From CAZGCA01 sp964524145 (GTDB lineage: Bacteria > Hydrogenedentota > CAZGCA01): a DNA stretch of 26,685 nt. Positions 7,250 to 15,172 of the stretch are shown here, in pieces. The position numbers and the translations under genes were made by a program. The stretch spans positions 1 to 26,685 of the forward strand of contig CAZGCA010000083.1 of assembly GCA_964524145.1 (NCBI GenBank), in the 5' to 3' direction. Every line of letters starts with the position of its first letter. Positions within the stretch are counted from its first letter, which is position 1. Under the pieces are notes generated by a model that worked only from the letters and a program-made list of their open reading frames with translations, did not search any database and was not told where the DNA came from.

Positions 7250-8149
7250 TTACACGATGAATTGGACGAGGTGTTTTCTTGCGAAGACGAGGCCTCTCTT
7301 GACCTTGGCCTCGCTCCCTTCCCAGACGGGATCCTCGTGCTCGATGCTCAGCGTTCCGTCGAAACCCACCTCGCTCAGAGCATTGATAAAGGGACCCCAT
7401 TCGATCTCACCGAGCCCGGGCATCCGGTACCGCCACCACCCGTTCCCGAGCACGCCGGCAGACGACAGCTTCTCCTCGATAATCTCGGTGTCTTTTGCGT
7501 GGACGTGGTGAATGCGGTCGGCAAAATCCTTGACTGTTTCGATAATATCGCAGCCAAGCCAGTATAGGTGTGACGGGTCGAGGTTCAGCCCCATGCATTC
7601 CGACGGAACAAGCTCAAACATCCGCTCCCATACTTCTGGTGAATAGGCTATGTTGCCGACGAGACCCTCTGCCTGCCAGCCCACCATAGGGCAGTTCTCT
7701 ATCGCTACGTACACGCCGCGCCGTTCGGCGTAGTCGGCTATGGGTTTGAATACCTTCTTAAACTCCGCCAGATTCTGCTCGATGGTCTTGCGCGCATCCC
7801 TGCCGACAAACGTTCCGACGACGTCCACCCCCATCAGTGCCGCCGCGTCTATGGCTTTCTTGAGTTGAGCAATGCGCGCTTTGCGCTTGGTAAGATCCTG
7901 GTCGAGGTTGTTCGTGTATGTCGCAAGGCAGGAGATCTTGACGCCGTTTTGGTCGAAGGTGCGCATCGCCATCTCCGCACTCTTCCGGGTCATGTTAGAA
8001 ACGTCCAGGACGGGACCGGTTTTCTTCCTCCGGCCTACCGGTTGCGGCGCAGGTACCTCCAACCGTTGAAAACCGCTCTTGGCAGCCCATTTGACGGCTT
8101 CTTCGAGCGGCATATCCCCTAAACATGCCGTCAAGAACCCTATTTCCAT
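7250..8149 (-). CDS. Sugar phosphate isomerase/epimerase (xylose-isomerase-like TIM barrel)
   Basis: This 299-residue protein is an AP-endonuclease-2-type TIM barrel, as in sugar isomerases, epimerases and IolE/IolI-like proteins. It opens with MEIGFLTACLGDMPLEEAVKWAAK. The metal-ligand blocks of the family are visible in order: the Glu in AIENCP, the Asp and His in LNLDPSHLYW, HVHAKDTE, and the final Glu in LSIEHED. A start at 8149 is supported by GGAGG 10 nt upstream and by the promoter at 8217-8245. Longer frames up to 8248 would run through that promoter. The substrate is probably a keto- or aldo-sugar or a cyclitol, but this cannot be read from the sequence. It appears to be transcribed alone, with the terminator of the upstream operon abutting its promoter. 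Confidence 0.9.
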   Translation of the reverse strand: MEIGFLTACLGDMPLEEAVKWAAKSGFQRLEVPAPQPVGRRKKTGPVLDVSNMTRKSAEMAMRTFDQNGVKISCLATYTNNLDQDLTKRKARIAQLKKAIDAAALMGVDVVGTFVGRDARKTIEQNLAEFKKVFKPIADYAERRGVYVAIENCPMVGWQAEGLVGNIAYSPEVWERMFELVPSECMGLNLDPSHLYWLGCDIIETVKDFADRIHHVHAKDTEIIEEKLSSAGVLGNGWWRYRMPGLGEIEWGPFINALSEVGFDGTLSIEHEDPVWEGSEAKVKRGLVFARKHLVQFIV

Positions 8150-8216
8150 CGCCTCTTGGCCTCCGCGACAGCCAGACCCTTTTCGTAATTCCCGATCACA
8201 CTCCCTGTCGGCGATA

Positions 8217-8245
8217 ATCATATCAGAGATGTACCCAAATGTCAA
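8217..8245 (-). promoter_or_regulatory. Strong sigma-70 promoter for the isomerase/epimerase gene
   Basis: On the minus strand TTGACA (8240-8245), a 17-bp spacer and TATGAT (8217-8222). Five of six -10 positions match, and the -35 and spacer are perfect. The predicted leader is about 60 nt. The -35 lies one base after the U-tract of the preceding terminator. Confidence 0.72.
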
Positions 8246-8246
8246 C

Positions 8247-8314
8247 AAAAAACCAGCACGTATGACGATCTCCGTATGCGCAACATAGCGCTAATACAGC
8301 GGTTTGTGCTGGTT
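8247..8314 (-). terminator. Compound-hairpin intrinsic terminator after the glycosyltransferase/methyltransferase operon
   Basis: On the minus strand AACCAGCAC (8306-8314) pairs perfectly with GTGCTGGTT (8251-8259) and is followed by six T residues (8247-8252, two of them within the stem). The 46-nt loop is not unstructured: CTGTAT-TA-GCGC pairs with GCGC-ATACGG (8272-8299) to make an inner hairpin. The structure starts 20 nt after the methyltransferase stop. Confidence 0.62.
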
Positions 8315-8333
8315 CTGGCGATTCTGGCAGGTG

Positions 8334-8954
8334 CTAGCTGCTTCTCTGGCAGAGAACGAACGTCCAGGGGAATACCGATCGCGCATCTACTGTGTCAAAA
8401 TAGGACGATAGGAGTCTCGTGATGCCTTTTTTCGTCCAGTGATTGACGTGCTCGGGGGTGTTGCCGAACGATCGCAAGTAATTACCGCGTAGCATGTTGC
8501 CTATACGCCAAAAGGGTTCGTGAGGGACAGTGACAAGAACGGTACCGACGCTGACACGGACGAGTTCCGCCAACGCAGTCTCGTAGTCTTTGAGGTGTTC
8601 GAGCGTTTCGGAGCAGATGGTGAGATCGAACGACCGGTCCGGAACCGGCAGATAGAGGGCATCAGCGGAGAAAAAGTGGGCGTTCCCGGCGCACGCACTG
8701 GCAGCCAGGCGCAAAGAAGGCTCGTGGATGTCGCATCCGAAGTAGCCGACCTGCGGAAACTGTCTCGTCAGCAGATGGGCGACGATTCCCTCGCCGCATC
8801 CGACGTCGAGTACTGTGCGGGGTGAGACCTCTTCGGCGGTGCGTACGATCGCGCGCAGAAACCTGCTGGTGAGAAAGGCGATAACGGGGTTCCGGGACTT
8901 ATACTTGAGCTGTACGGTGATCCGTTCCCGGAGAGCGCGGTCATCCAGATGCAC
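8334..8954 (-). CDS. Class I SAM-dependent methyltransferase
   Basis: This 206-residue protein is a Rossmann-fold methyltransferase. Motif I is TVLDVGCGEGIVAHLL, the acidic ribose-binding residue follows in YFGCDIHEP, then FFSADALYLPVPDRSFDLTICSETLEHL, the standard Methyltransf_11-type core. It starts at GTG 8954, with GGAGAGGG about 5 nt upstream. The gene lies 21 bp downstream of a polyprenyl-type glycosyltransferase gene and shares its promoter. This suggests a role in modifying a glycan, lipid-linked sugar or lipid, which is inference from context. Nothing in the sequence names the acceptor. Confidence 0.9.
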   Translation of the reverse strand: MHLDDRALRERITVQLKYKSRNPVIAFLTSRFLRAIVRTAEEVSPRTVLDVGCGEGIVAHLLTRQFPQVGYFGCDIHEPSLRLAASACAGNAHFFSADALYLPVPDRSFDLTICSETLEHLKDYETALAELVRVSVGTVLVTVPHEPFWRIGNMLRGNYLRSFGNTPEHVNHWTKKGITRLLSSYFDTVDARSVFPWTFVLCQRSS

Positions 8955-8975
8955 GGTCCCTCTCCTGCAACGCGC

Positions 8976-9962
8976 TCAAGAGCTATCCGCGTCGTCAGAG
9001 GCAATGGGTTCTTCGACGTGCTCGTCTGGATCGCCGGTTTCCGGAAGAACACGTGTAAGAGGTCCGGTTCGTCTGCTCATTTCGAGCCGCAGCGCAGCAA
9101 CCTGCTCGGAGACAAGTCCCATGAGAAACGTGAGCACACCCGTCGAAAGAAGGAACATCGAGCTGTTTGCGAGGTGTCTGTACCGCAGGATGGTGTACGT
9201 GCCGTAGATGAACCCCGGCAGGAACAAGGCAACCGACGCGGGGATAAACAGTCTGCTGGGGGCGAACATGACCGCCGAACGGAGTATGATGTAGAGAAAC
9301 CGCAACCCGTCACGGACCAGGCGTATCTTGCTTCGGCCCTGACGCTGCGCGGAGACAATCGGCACGAACCGCAGCCGGTAGCCGTGCTTGATGAAGAGGA
9401 TGGTCGTCGTTGCGGGATACGAGAACGCGTTCGGCAACAACCCTACAAAGGGTAAGACCTTCTCGCGACTCATTGCGCGGAACCCGGAAGTCAGGTCGGG
9501 CACTTTTCGTCCGGTCAGGTATGTTGCAAGCTGGTTGTAAAGCCAGTTTGCGAGCCGTCTGTGGAACCGAGCGTCCGAACCGGTGGTCCTGGCCCCCACC
9601 ACAAGGTCCGCCTCGCCGATGGCATCGAGCAACCGGGGTACATCCTTGGGGTTATGCTGGCCGTCCCCGTCCATCAAGACGAGCGTGTCGTTTCGGGCCA
9701 TCCTTATGCCCGTCTTGACAGCCGCGCCGTTACCGAGCCGTTCCTCGTGGGCAACCACCCGGGCTCCGGCTTGAGCGGCCAGCTCGGCGGAACCGTCCGT
9801 CGAGCCGTCGTCGACCACGAGAATCTCAGCGTGAGGGCCAAGCTCGCTTCTCAACTCGGATAGGACGCCGTCTATCGTGGCCGATTCGTTGTGAACCGGA
9901 ATGATGACGGTCAATTCCGCTCCTATCGATCCGGACTCTTTCATTGCGTCACGATACCCCAC
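8976..9962 (-). CDS. GT2 family glycosyltransferase with C-terminal membrane segments (DPM1/GtrB-like)
   Basis: This protein of 328 residues has a GT-A catalytic domain: TVIIPVHNESATI, VVDDGSTDGS and a DxD-type MDGDGQHNP. It matches polyprenyl/dolichyl-phosphate mannose or glucose synthases, which transfer a sugar from a nucleotide sugar to a lipid phosphate at the inner face of the membrane. Two hydrophobic segments follow, at about residues 235-257 and 266-288, then a short acidic, charged tail. The start could be GTG 9962 or ATG 9944; neither has a good Shine-Dalgarno. It forms an operon with the downstream methyltransferase, from the promoter at 10007-10035 to the terminator at 8247-8314. 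Confidence 0.9.
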   Translation of the reverse strand: MGYRDAMKESGSIGAELTVIIPVHNESATIDGVLSELRSELGPHAEILVVDDGSTDGSAELAAQAGARVVAHEERLGNGAAVKTGIRMARNDTLVLMDGDGQHNPKDVPRLLDAIGEADLVVGARTTGSDARFHRRLANWLYNQLATYLTGRKVPDLTSGFRAMSREKVLPFVGLLPNAFSYPATTTILFIKHGYRLRFVPIVSAQRQGRSKIRLVRDGLRFLYIILRSAVMFAPSRLFIPASVALFLPGFIYGTYTILRYRHLANSSMFLLSTGVLTFLMGLVSEQVAALRLEMSRRTGPLTRVLPETGDPDEHVEEPIASDDADSS

Positions 9963-10006
9963 GCCATCGGCAACACGCCGCTCGTATGAACGACTTTCGG
10001 TTCGGT

Positions 10007-10035
10007 ATAGTAACCTGTCGAGCCGATCGTGTCAA
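10007..10035 (-). promoter_or_regulatory. Sigma-70-like promoter for the glycosyltransferase operon
   Basis: On the minus strand TTGACA (10030-10035), a 17-bp spacer and TACTAT (10007-10012). The predicted start is near 10000, which leaves a leader of about 38-56 nt depending on the start codon. Confidence 0.6.
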
Positions 10036-10158
10036 CCTTGCCACGCTTTCACCTTCCCGGTGGCATGATAACTCTGCCACTCTTCCTCTACACCTAACAT
10101 GACGAATCAGCCACATCTTCTACGAAAAACTTGGACTATTTGGGCTTCCTTGCGCCTG

Positions 10159-10187
10159 TTGACTTTTTCTCCCAGGATGCATAGGAT
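10159..10187 (+). promoter_or_regulatory. Sigma-70-like promoter candidate for the HtrA operon
   Basis: TTGACT (10159-10164), a 17-bp spacer and TAGGAT (10182-10187). The predicted leader is about 110 nt. Good -35 and spacer, moderate -10. Confidence 0.45.
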
Positions 10188-10302
10188 AGCACCGGCGTCT
10201 TGCAGGCGGCTGAGGCCGGTTTCGCCTCGCTCCGTGGGGATTCCTCGTGTAAGTCGGAAAGGAAGCCGGCGGGTTTAAAGCAGGCAGAAAGGGTGCCGAA
10301 AC

Positions 10303-12384
10303 ATGGCAGAACAGATTGCGCGACCATTGCTGAGGCTCGGTGGGTGGGTGAGTGTTGCCGTTCTGTCGATGGGAGCGCTTTCGTGCGTTTCCATAGGACG
10401 GTCCGCGGCGGGAACCCGCGCCGAGATCAAGCGGGCAGTGGCAAAGGTCAAGCCGGCACTGGTTCGCGTGTCCATCGTCGAGGCTCACTACTATCGCGGG
10501 CGTGAGAACAAGTACGAGACGAGCGGCAGCGGCGTCATCATCACAAGCGACGGACACGTCGTCACCAACCATCACGTTGCGGGCACAGCCAAACGGATAG
10601 TCTGTACGCTTGCCGACAAACGCGAGCTCGACGCCGAGCTGGTTGGCACCGACCCTCTCTCGGACCTGGCGGTCATTAAACTGCACGGCACTACGGGCGA
10701 GGAGTTTCCTTTCGCGGAGTTTGGCGACTCGTCGACTCTGAAAACCGGCGACCGGGTAATGGCGATGGGCAGTCCAATGTCTCTCTCGCAATCGGTGACT
10801 CTCGGGATAATCAGCAACCTCGAGATGATCATGCCCAACATGGACTGGCCGTATAAGTTCACCATAGACGGCGAGAACGTCGGCTCGCTCGTTAAGTGGA
10901 TAGGACATGACGCGGCCATTTTCGGCGGAAACTCCGGCGGGCCGTTGGTGGACATGGCCGGCAAGATCGTGGGTATCAATGAGATCCGGATGGGGCTGAG
11001 CGGTGCCATACCCGCCGACACAGCCCGCCAGGTCGCGGAAGAGATTATCCGGAGCGGGTACGTGACCCGGAGCTGGACCGGGATAGAGATCCAGCCGTTG
11101 CTCAAAGGGAGCAAACGGACTACCGGTGCACCCATAAGCGGCACTATCGAAGGGTCGCCGGCGGCCGAGGCAGGCATCGAGTCCGGCGACATACTGCTCG
11201 AGTTCGCCGGGGTGCCGGTCGCGGTGGAATACGCCGAAGAGCTGCCTGCTTTCACCAAACTGGAGACCTCCTTGCCGGTGGGAAGCGAGATCGAAGTGCT
11301 CGTTCTGCGCGATGACACTGAAAAGACCTTCACTCTCAAAACAGTCAAGCGCGAGAAGGTTATGCTCGACAAACACGAGTTCAAGAAGTGGGGCGTTGCG
11401 GTCACGGACATTTCTCTCTGGAAACAGAAAGAGATGAAGCGGGACTCTCGTGACGGCGTGCTGATATTCTCCGTGCGTCCCGGCGGCCCGTGCGACGCCG
11501 CCAAGCCAAACGTCCGCGAGCAAGACGTTATCGTCAGGGTGGGCGACGAGCCCGTCAGAAACGTCGAGGAGCTTGCTGCCGTCACAGAGAGAATTACCGC
11601 TGGCCAGACGGAACCGACTCCCGTGCTCGTTGCCTTCGAGCGAAGGGTGGAGCAGTTGCTTACGGTTGTCAAGGTAGGGCTGCGCGAGTTGCGCGACCCC
11701 GGTTTGGAGGCACGCAAGGCGTGGCTGCCGGTCGAGACGCAGGTTCTCACCAAGGACCTGGCCGAAACCCTTGGCGTGCCCGGCAAAACCGGCGTGCGTA
11801 TCACGCGGCTCCTTCCGGGCGCGGGCGCCGAACTCGAGGTTGGCGACCTGATCGTTGGGCTTGATGGTGGAACGATCCCGGCATCCCAGCCCGAGGATAC
11901 CGAGGTGCTGCCGACGATGATCCGGCAGCACGGGATTGGTGCTGAAGTCGAACTGGACATCATTCGCGGGGGCACAGAGATCAAGGCTACCGTCAAGCTG
12001 TCGAAGTCACCCAAGCTGGCCCGTGAGATGAAGAAGTTTCGCGAAGACAACTTCGAGTTTACGGTGCGCGACGTGGCGTTTCTCGACCGGGCCCAGCAAC
12101 AATGGCCGGCGGACAAGCAGGGCGTGCTGGTTCAAGAGGTGGCCGAAGGCGGTTGGGCTGCGCTCGGCCATCTGGCCGTGGGCGACTTGCTGCTCGAAAT
12201 CGAGGGCCGGCCGACAACGGACGTGAAGAGCGTCAGGGCGCTCATGGAGACGATCAACGAGGAAGAGCCCGATTACGTGCAGCTCAAGGTGTTGCGCGGG
12301 ATTCATACGCGCTACGTGGAACTGGAGCCGGATTGGGAGCAGTTGGGAAGCGATGCCAACGGTCAGCCACGGGCTGAGCCGTAG
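10303..12384 (+). CDS. HtrA/Deg-type serine protease with four PDZ-like domains
   Basis: This 693-residue envelope protease carries an intact trypsin-fold triad: H91 (TNHHV), D121 (LSDLAV) and S211 (GGNSGGP). The N-terminus is a signal sequence (hydrophobic about 15-28) ending LSC at C28, an atypical lipobox, so it may be a lipoprotein or simply secreted. After the protease domain (about 45-250) come four stretches with the PDZ ligand-groove pattern (GxxI..V..GSPA..AG...GD.I): about 259-355, 363-460, 474-570 and 584-682. Classical DegP/DegQ have two PDZ domains and DegS has one, so this is expanded. The start at 10303 has AAAGGG upstream. It is followed 29 bp later by a catalytically dead relative in the same operon. 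Expected role: periplasmic protein quality control or regulated proteolysis; substrate unknown. Confidence 0.9.
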   Translation: MAEQIARPLLRLGGWVSVAVLSMGALSCVSIGRSAAGTRAEIKRAVAKVKPALVRVSIVEAHYYRGRENKYETSGSGVIITSDGHVVTNHHVAGTAKRIVCTLADKRELDAELVGTDPLSDLAVIKLHGTTGEEFPFAEFGDSSTLKTGDRVMAMGSPMSLSQSVTLGIISNLEMIMPNMDWPYKFTIDGENVGSLVKWIGHDAAIFGGNSGGPLVDMAGKIVGINEIRMGLSGAIPADTARQVAEEIIRSGYVTRSWTGIEIQPLLKGSKRTTGAPISGTIEGSPAAEAGIESGDILLEFAGVPVAVEYAEELPAFTKLETSLPVGSEIEVLVLRDDTEKTFTLKTVKREKVMLDKHEFKKWGVAVTDISLWKQKEMKRDSRDGVLIFSVRPGGPCDAAKPNVREQDVIVRVGDEPVRNVEELAAVTERITAGQTEPTPVLVAFERRVEQLLTVVKVGLRELRDPGLEARKAWLPVETQVLTKDLAETLGVPGKTGVRITRLLPGAGAELEVGDLIVGLDGGTIPASQPEDTEVLPTMIRQHGIGAEVELDIIRGGTEIKATVKLSKSPKLAREMKKFREDNFEFTVRDVAFLDRAQQQWPADKQGVLVQEVAEGGWAALGHLAVGDLLLEIEGRPTTDVKSVRALMETINEEEPDYVQLKVLRGIHTRYVELEPDWEQLGSDANGQPRAEP

Positions 12385-12413
12385 GCGGCCGGGTTTGTAG
12401 AAAGGAGGCAGTC

Positions 12414-13241
12414 ATGACGGGATCGAGAGGTCCGAGGGCGGTTGTCGGTATGGCGTGCGTCGTGTCTCTTCTGGCGTTGCCGGTGTTGGCGGACGGGTTC
12501 GCCGACAAGGGCCGTGCCCTGATTGAAAAGTGGGATTCCTGCATCGTCACCGTCCATATAGTCGCCACGCAAAGCACGAGCATGGGGGGCAGAGAGTTCG
12601 ACAAGAGCGAGGAGAAATTCGACGCTACCGGCATCGTTATTGACCCGTCCGGACTCACGGTGTTTTCGCTCGCTTCGAGCGATCCCAGTGCGCTAATGGG
12701 CAAGATGATGGGGGCGTATGGCGCCCCTGACGACTTCAAGATGGAGAGCGAGATCAACGACGTCAAGATCCGGTTGTCAAACGGCGAGGAGCTTAACTCG
12801 AAAGTCATGCTGCGCGATAAGGATCTTGACCTTATCTTCGCTCGGCCCACTGAGAAACCGGAGCAGCCGCTCCCGGCAGTGAGCCTGGCCAACAGCGCCA
12901 CCCCCGACCCTCTGGACCCGGTGGTAGTCTTCAACAGGCTGGGAGAAGTAGCCGGTTGGGCCATCTCAGCCCGGGTCGAGCGCATAAGCGCCATCGTCGA
13001 GAAGCCAAGGAAGTACTACGTGGTGAGCCAGGCTGAAGGGCTCGGGTCGCCTGTCTTCGCGCTCGACGGAAAGATCGTCGGCTTGCTGCTCTTGCGCGCA
13101 AGCCCTGCCAAACGGTCGTCGCGGTCGATGAACATCGGCGCCATGTTCCAGGGTATGAGCGGGCTCGGTGTCCTTCCGGTCGTTCTGCCTGCCGAGGACA
13201 TCCTGAAGGTCGCGCAACAGGTCGAGGAATCCACCGAGTAG
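12414..13241 (+). CDS. Secreted trypsin-fold pseudoprotease (HtrA-like, catalytic residues lost)
   Basis: This 275-residue protein has a Sec signal peptide, probably cleaved after A26 (VLA|DG). The body follows the HtrA protease domain order without PDZ domains. ATGIVIDPSGLTVFSLAS stands where SGSGVIITSDGHVVTNHHV is in the upstream protein, so the catalytic His is gone. DKDLDLIFARP keeps the Asp position. EGLGSPVFALDGKIVGLLLL replaces GGNSGGPLVDMAGKIVGI, with the nucleophile Ser position occupied by Leu. The fold call rests on this side-by-side comparison with the neighbouring protease. AAAGGAGG stands 7 nt before the ATG. Being in the same operon as the active protease suggests a regulatory, scaffold or adaptor role, which is inference. 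Confidence 0.75.
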   Translation: MTGSRGPRAVVGMACVVSLLALPVLADGFADKGRALIEKWDSCIVTVHIVATQSTSMGGREFDKSEEKFDATGIVIDPSGLTVFSLASSDPSALMGKMMGAYGAPDDFKMESEINDVKIRLSNGEELNSKVMLRDKDLDLIFARPTEKPEQPLPAVSLANSATPDPLDPVVVFNRLGEVAGWAISARVERISAIVEKPRKYYVVSQAEGLGSPVFALDGKIVGLLLLRASPAKRSSRSMNIGAMFQGMSGLGVLPVVLPAEDILKVAQQVEESTE

Positions 13242-13249
13242 CGCTCCTG

Positions 13250-13321
13250 GTTGCGCTCGTACTCGTAGCGGAAGGTGAGAGCGCAACGCGACCCGGACTG
13301 CGCGGTGTGCGGCTGCGTTGC
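13250..13321 (+). other. Overlapping alternative hairpins between the protease operon and the ABC operon
   Basis: GTTGCGCTC (13250-13258) pairs perfectly with GAGCGCAAC (13279-13287) around a 20-nt loop. The same arm (GCAACGC, 13283-13289) can instead pair with GCGTTGC (13315-13321). There is no U-tract. It could be a Rho-dependent or processed 3' end of the protease mRNA. The second arm abuts the -35 of the ABC operon promoter. Confidence 0.35.
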
Positions 13322-13351
13322 TTGACACCTGAGCGCTGGAGCAGGTAGACT
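13322..13351 (+). promoter_or_regulatory. Sigma-70 promoter for the ABC exporter operon
   Basis: TTGACA (13322-13327) is perfect and TAGACT (13346-13351) matches 4 of 6, with an 18-bp spacer. Expected transcription start near 13358, with a leader of about 56 nt to the GTG at 13414. Confidence 0.58.
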
Positions 13352-13413
13352 CCCTTGCACATTCATTCGTCTACGGTCACGAACTATCGCGGTTAGAGTT
13401 AGAGAAAGATTAC

Positions 13414-15153
13414 GTGTCCCCCGTAGCATTTGTCGCCAAATACGTGCGCCGCTACTGGCGGTCGTACGTTATCGGGCTTCTGTGTCTTGCGGCCGGCAAC
13501 GCCGTCGGCCTTACGGGCCCGCTGGTCGTCAGGTTCATAGTGGACGGCCTCACGAACAAAACCATGACGGCGTCGAAGCTGCCGCTGTACGCCGGGGCAA
13601 TCCTCCTTATTGCAGTGTGCTCTGGAGTGTTCCGGTTCTTCTCCCGCCGGCTGACAATCAACGCGTCGCGCAACGTTGAGTACGATATCCGCAACGACTA
13701 CTTCGGCCACGTCCTGCGATTGTCGCGTTCCTTTTTTCGGAAGATGATGACAGGCGACGTGATGTCGCGGGCGACCAACGACCTCGGCCACGTCAGGATG
13801 TTCGTCGGGCCGGGAATAATGCATTTCGCGGGGACAGCCTTCGTCGTGCCCGCAGCGGCTGCGCTGATGTTCGCCATTCATGTGCGGCTGGCGGCGATCT
13901 GCCTCATGCTTACGCCGCTGCTTTCCGTTGCCGTGTACTTCCTGGGCCGGGCGGTACACTCCCGGATGCGCAAGGTTCAGGAACAGTACGCCACCGTCAA
14001 CTCGACCGTGCAGGAGAACCTCGCAGGCATTCGCGTCGTCAAAGCATATACCCGCGAAGCTGAAGAGGAGAAGAAGTTTGGAGACGAGTGTTCCGAATAC
14101 ATGCGGCGGAACCTCAGGCTTGCGAGGCTCGACTCGATATTTCATCCGCTGCTCCATTTCATCATAGAGGGCAGCATCGTGATCTTGTTGTGGTTCGGAG
14201 GACGGTGGGTCATCCGCGGCGAACTGAGCCTGGGCGATTTCACCGCGGTAATGATGTACCTCATGCATCTTCTGTGGCCGGTGGCGGCGCTTGGCTGGGT
14301 CGTGAACCTGTACCAGCGTTCCTCCGCCGCGATAGGCCGGATGAACCAGGTGCTTCTGACGGAGCCCGATATTGCCGACACGGACCTGACACAGCCCGTC
14401 GACAGCATCAAGGGGGAGATCGAGTTCCGCAACGTGTCGCTGGCCTACAACGGCAGAGATGCCGTACATGGTATCAACTTCAAGATAAAGCCGGGACAGA
14501 AAGTCGCCATAGTCGGGCCGACCGCTTCCGGCAAGACGACGCTCGCGTCTCTCATACCGAGACTGTACGACCCTACCGAGGGACAGGTTTTGATTGACGG
14601 CGTTGACGCACGCCGGCTGCCGCTGGCGACGTTGCGGTCGCACGTCGGGTTCGTGCCGCAGGAGACGTTTCTCTTTTCCAACAATATCGGGTGGAATATC
14701 GCGCTGGGGTTAAAGGAGCGTGACGAGACGGTGCTGCGCCAGTCGGCCGATGCGTCACGCATACTCGAAGCGATAGAAGAGTTTCCCGACAGGTTCGACA
14801 CCATGCTTGGCGAGCGAGGAGTGAACCTCTCCGGGGGGCAGAAACAGCGTATCGCGATCAGCCGGGCGCTTGCGGTCGACCCGAGAATCCTGGTGCTCGA
14901 CGACTGTCTGTCGAGCGTTGACACGCAGACAGAGGAAGAAATACTGCAACGGCTCAAGGACTACTTCGTCGGCAGAACGTGCATCGTGATATCGCACCGA
15001 ATCTCTGCCGTCAAAGATTCCGACATGATAGTGGTGCTCGACGAGGGACGTATCGCCGAGACCGGCACGCACGAAACCCTGCTCGAGCAAGAAGGGATCT
15101 ACTGGAAGATGTACCGGACACAGTTGCTCGAAGAAGAGATCGCAGAATCCTGA
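13414..15153 (+). CDS. ABC exporter half-transporter with degenerate catalytic site (YheI/BmrC/TM287-like)
   Basis: This 579-residue type I ABC exporter half has an N-terminal transmembrane domain with about six helices (residues 15-300) and a nucleotide-binding domain. Walker A is GPTASGKT at 368-375, the signature LSGGQ at 472-476, Walker B ILVLDD at 492-497, and the switch His H528. The catalytic Glu after Walker B is Asp497 (LDDCLSSVD), the hallmark of the degenerate half of heterodimeric exporters. The start is GTG 13414 with only a weak purine-rich upstream sequence. The partner gene begins 19 bp after its stop and carries the complementary defect. Likely function: ATP-driven export of a lipid, drug or peptide across the inner membrane; substrate unknown. 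Confidence 0.92.
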   Translation: MSPVAFVAKYVRRYWRSYVIGLLCLAAGNAVGLTGPLVVRFIVDGLTNKTMTASKLPLYAGAILLIAVCSGVFRFFSRRLTINASRNVEYDIRNDYFGHVLRLSRSFFRKMMTGDVMSRATNDLGHVRMFVGPGIMHFAGTAFVVPAAAALMFAIHVRLAAICLMLTPLLSVAVYFLGRAVHSRMRKVQEQYATVNSTVQENLAGIRVVKAYTREAEEEKKFGDECSEYMRRNLRLARLDSIFHPLLHFIIEGSIVILLWFGGRWVIRGELSLGDFTAVMMYLMHLLWPVAALGWVVNLYQRSSAAIGRMNQVLLTEPDIADTDLTQPVDSIKGEIEFRNVSLAYNGRDAVHGINFKIKPGQKVAIVGPTASGKTTLASLIPRLYDPTEGQVLIDGVDARRLPLATLRSHVGFVPQETFLFSNNIGWNIALGLKERDETVLRQSADASRILEAIEEFPDRFDTMLGERGVNLSGGQKQRIAISRALAVDPRILVLDDCLSSVDTQTEEEILQRLKDYFVGRTCIVISHRISAVKDSDMIVVLDEGRIAETGTHETLLEQEGIYWKMYRTQLLEEEIAES

Positions 15154-15172
15154 CGAGAGGCGATTGCCTGCT

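Larger units (their letters stand above)
9963..10302. other. Divergent intergenic region (340 bp) between glycosyltransferase and HtrA genes
   Basis: It contains a promoter for each direction (10007-10035 minus, 10159-10187 plus). Between them is a cluster of the hexamer TGCCAC or its complement: 10039-10044, 10060-10065 (as GTGGCA) and 10075-10080. The last two form a perfect 6-bp inverted repeat around 9 nt. From 10188 to 10302 I see only the presumed htrA leader, with an AAAGGG ribosome binding site near 10288. No ORF with coding character is present. Confidence 0.5.

Noticed and set aside
8150..8248. Longer N-terminus for the isomerase/epimerase
   Set aside because: It would start upstream of the transcription start implied by the promoter at 8217-8245, and the extra residues do not resemble the barrel family.
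10060..10080. TGGCA...TGC resembling a sigma-54 promoter
   Set aside because: The GG and GC dinucleotides are 12 nt apart instead of 10, and the rest of the consensus is missing.
10120..11931. 603-codon open frame on the minus strand
   Set aside because: Antisense to the HtrA gene. It is the kind of long shadow frame that GC-rich codon bias produces, and it lacks any recognisable domain.
10572..12116. 514-codon Ser-rich open frame on the minus strand
   Set aside because: Another shadow of the HtrA gene, with low-complexity composition and no ribosome site.
13399..14643. 414-codon open frame on the minus strand
   Set aside because: Shadow of the ABC exporter gene; His/Arg/Gln-rich with no domain.
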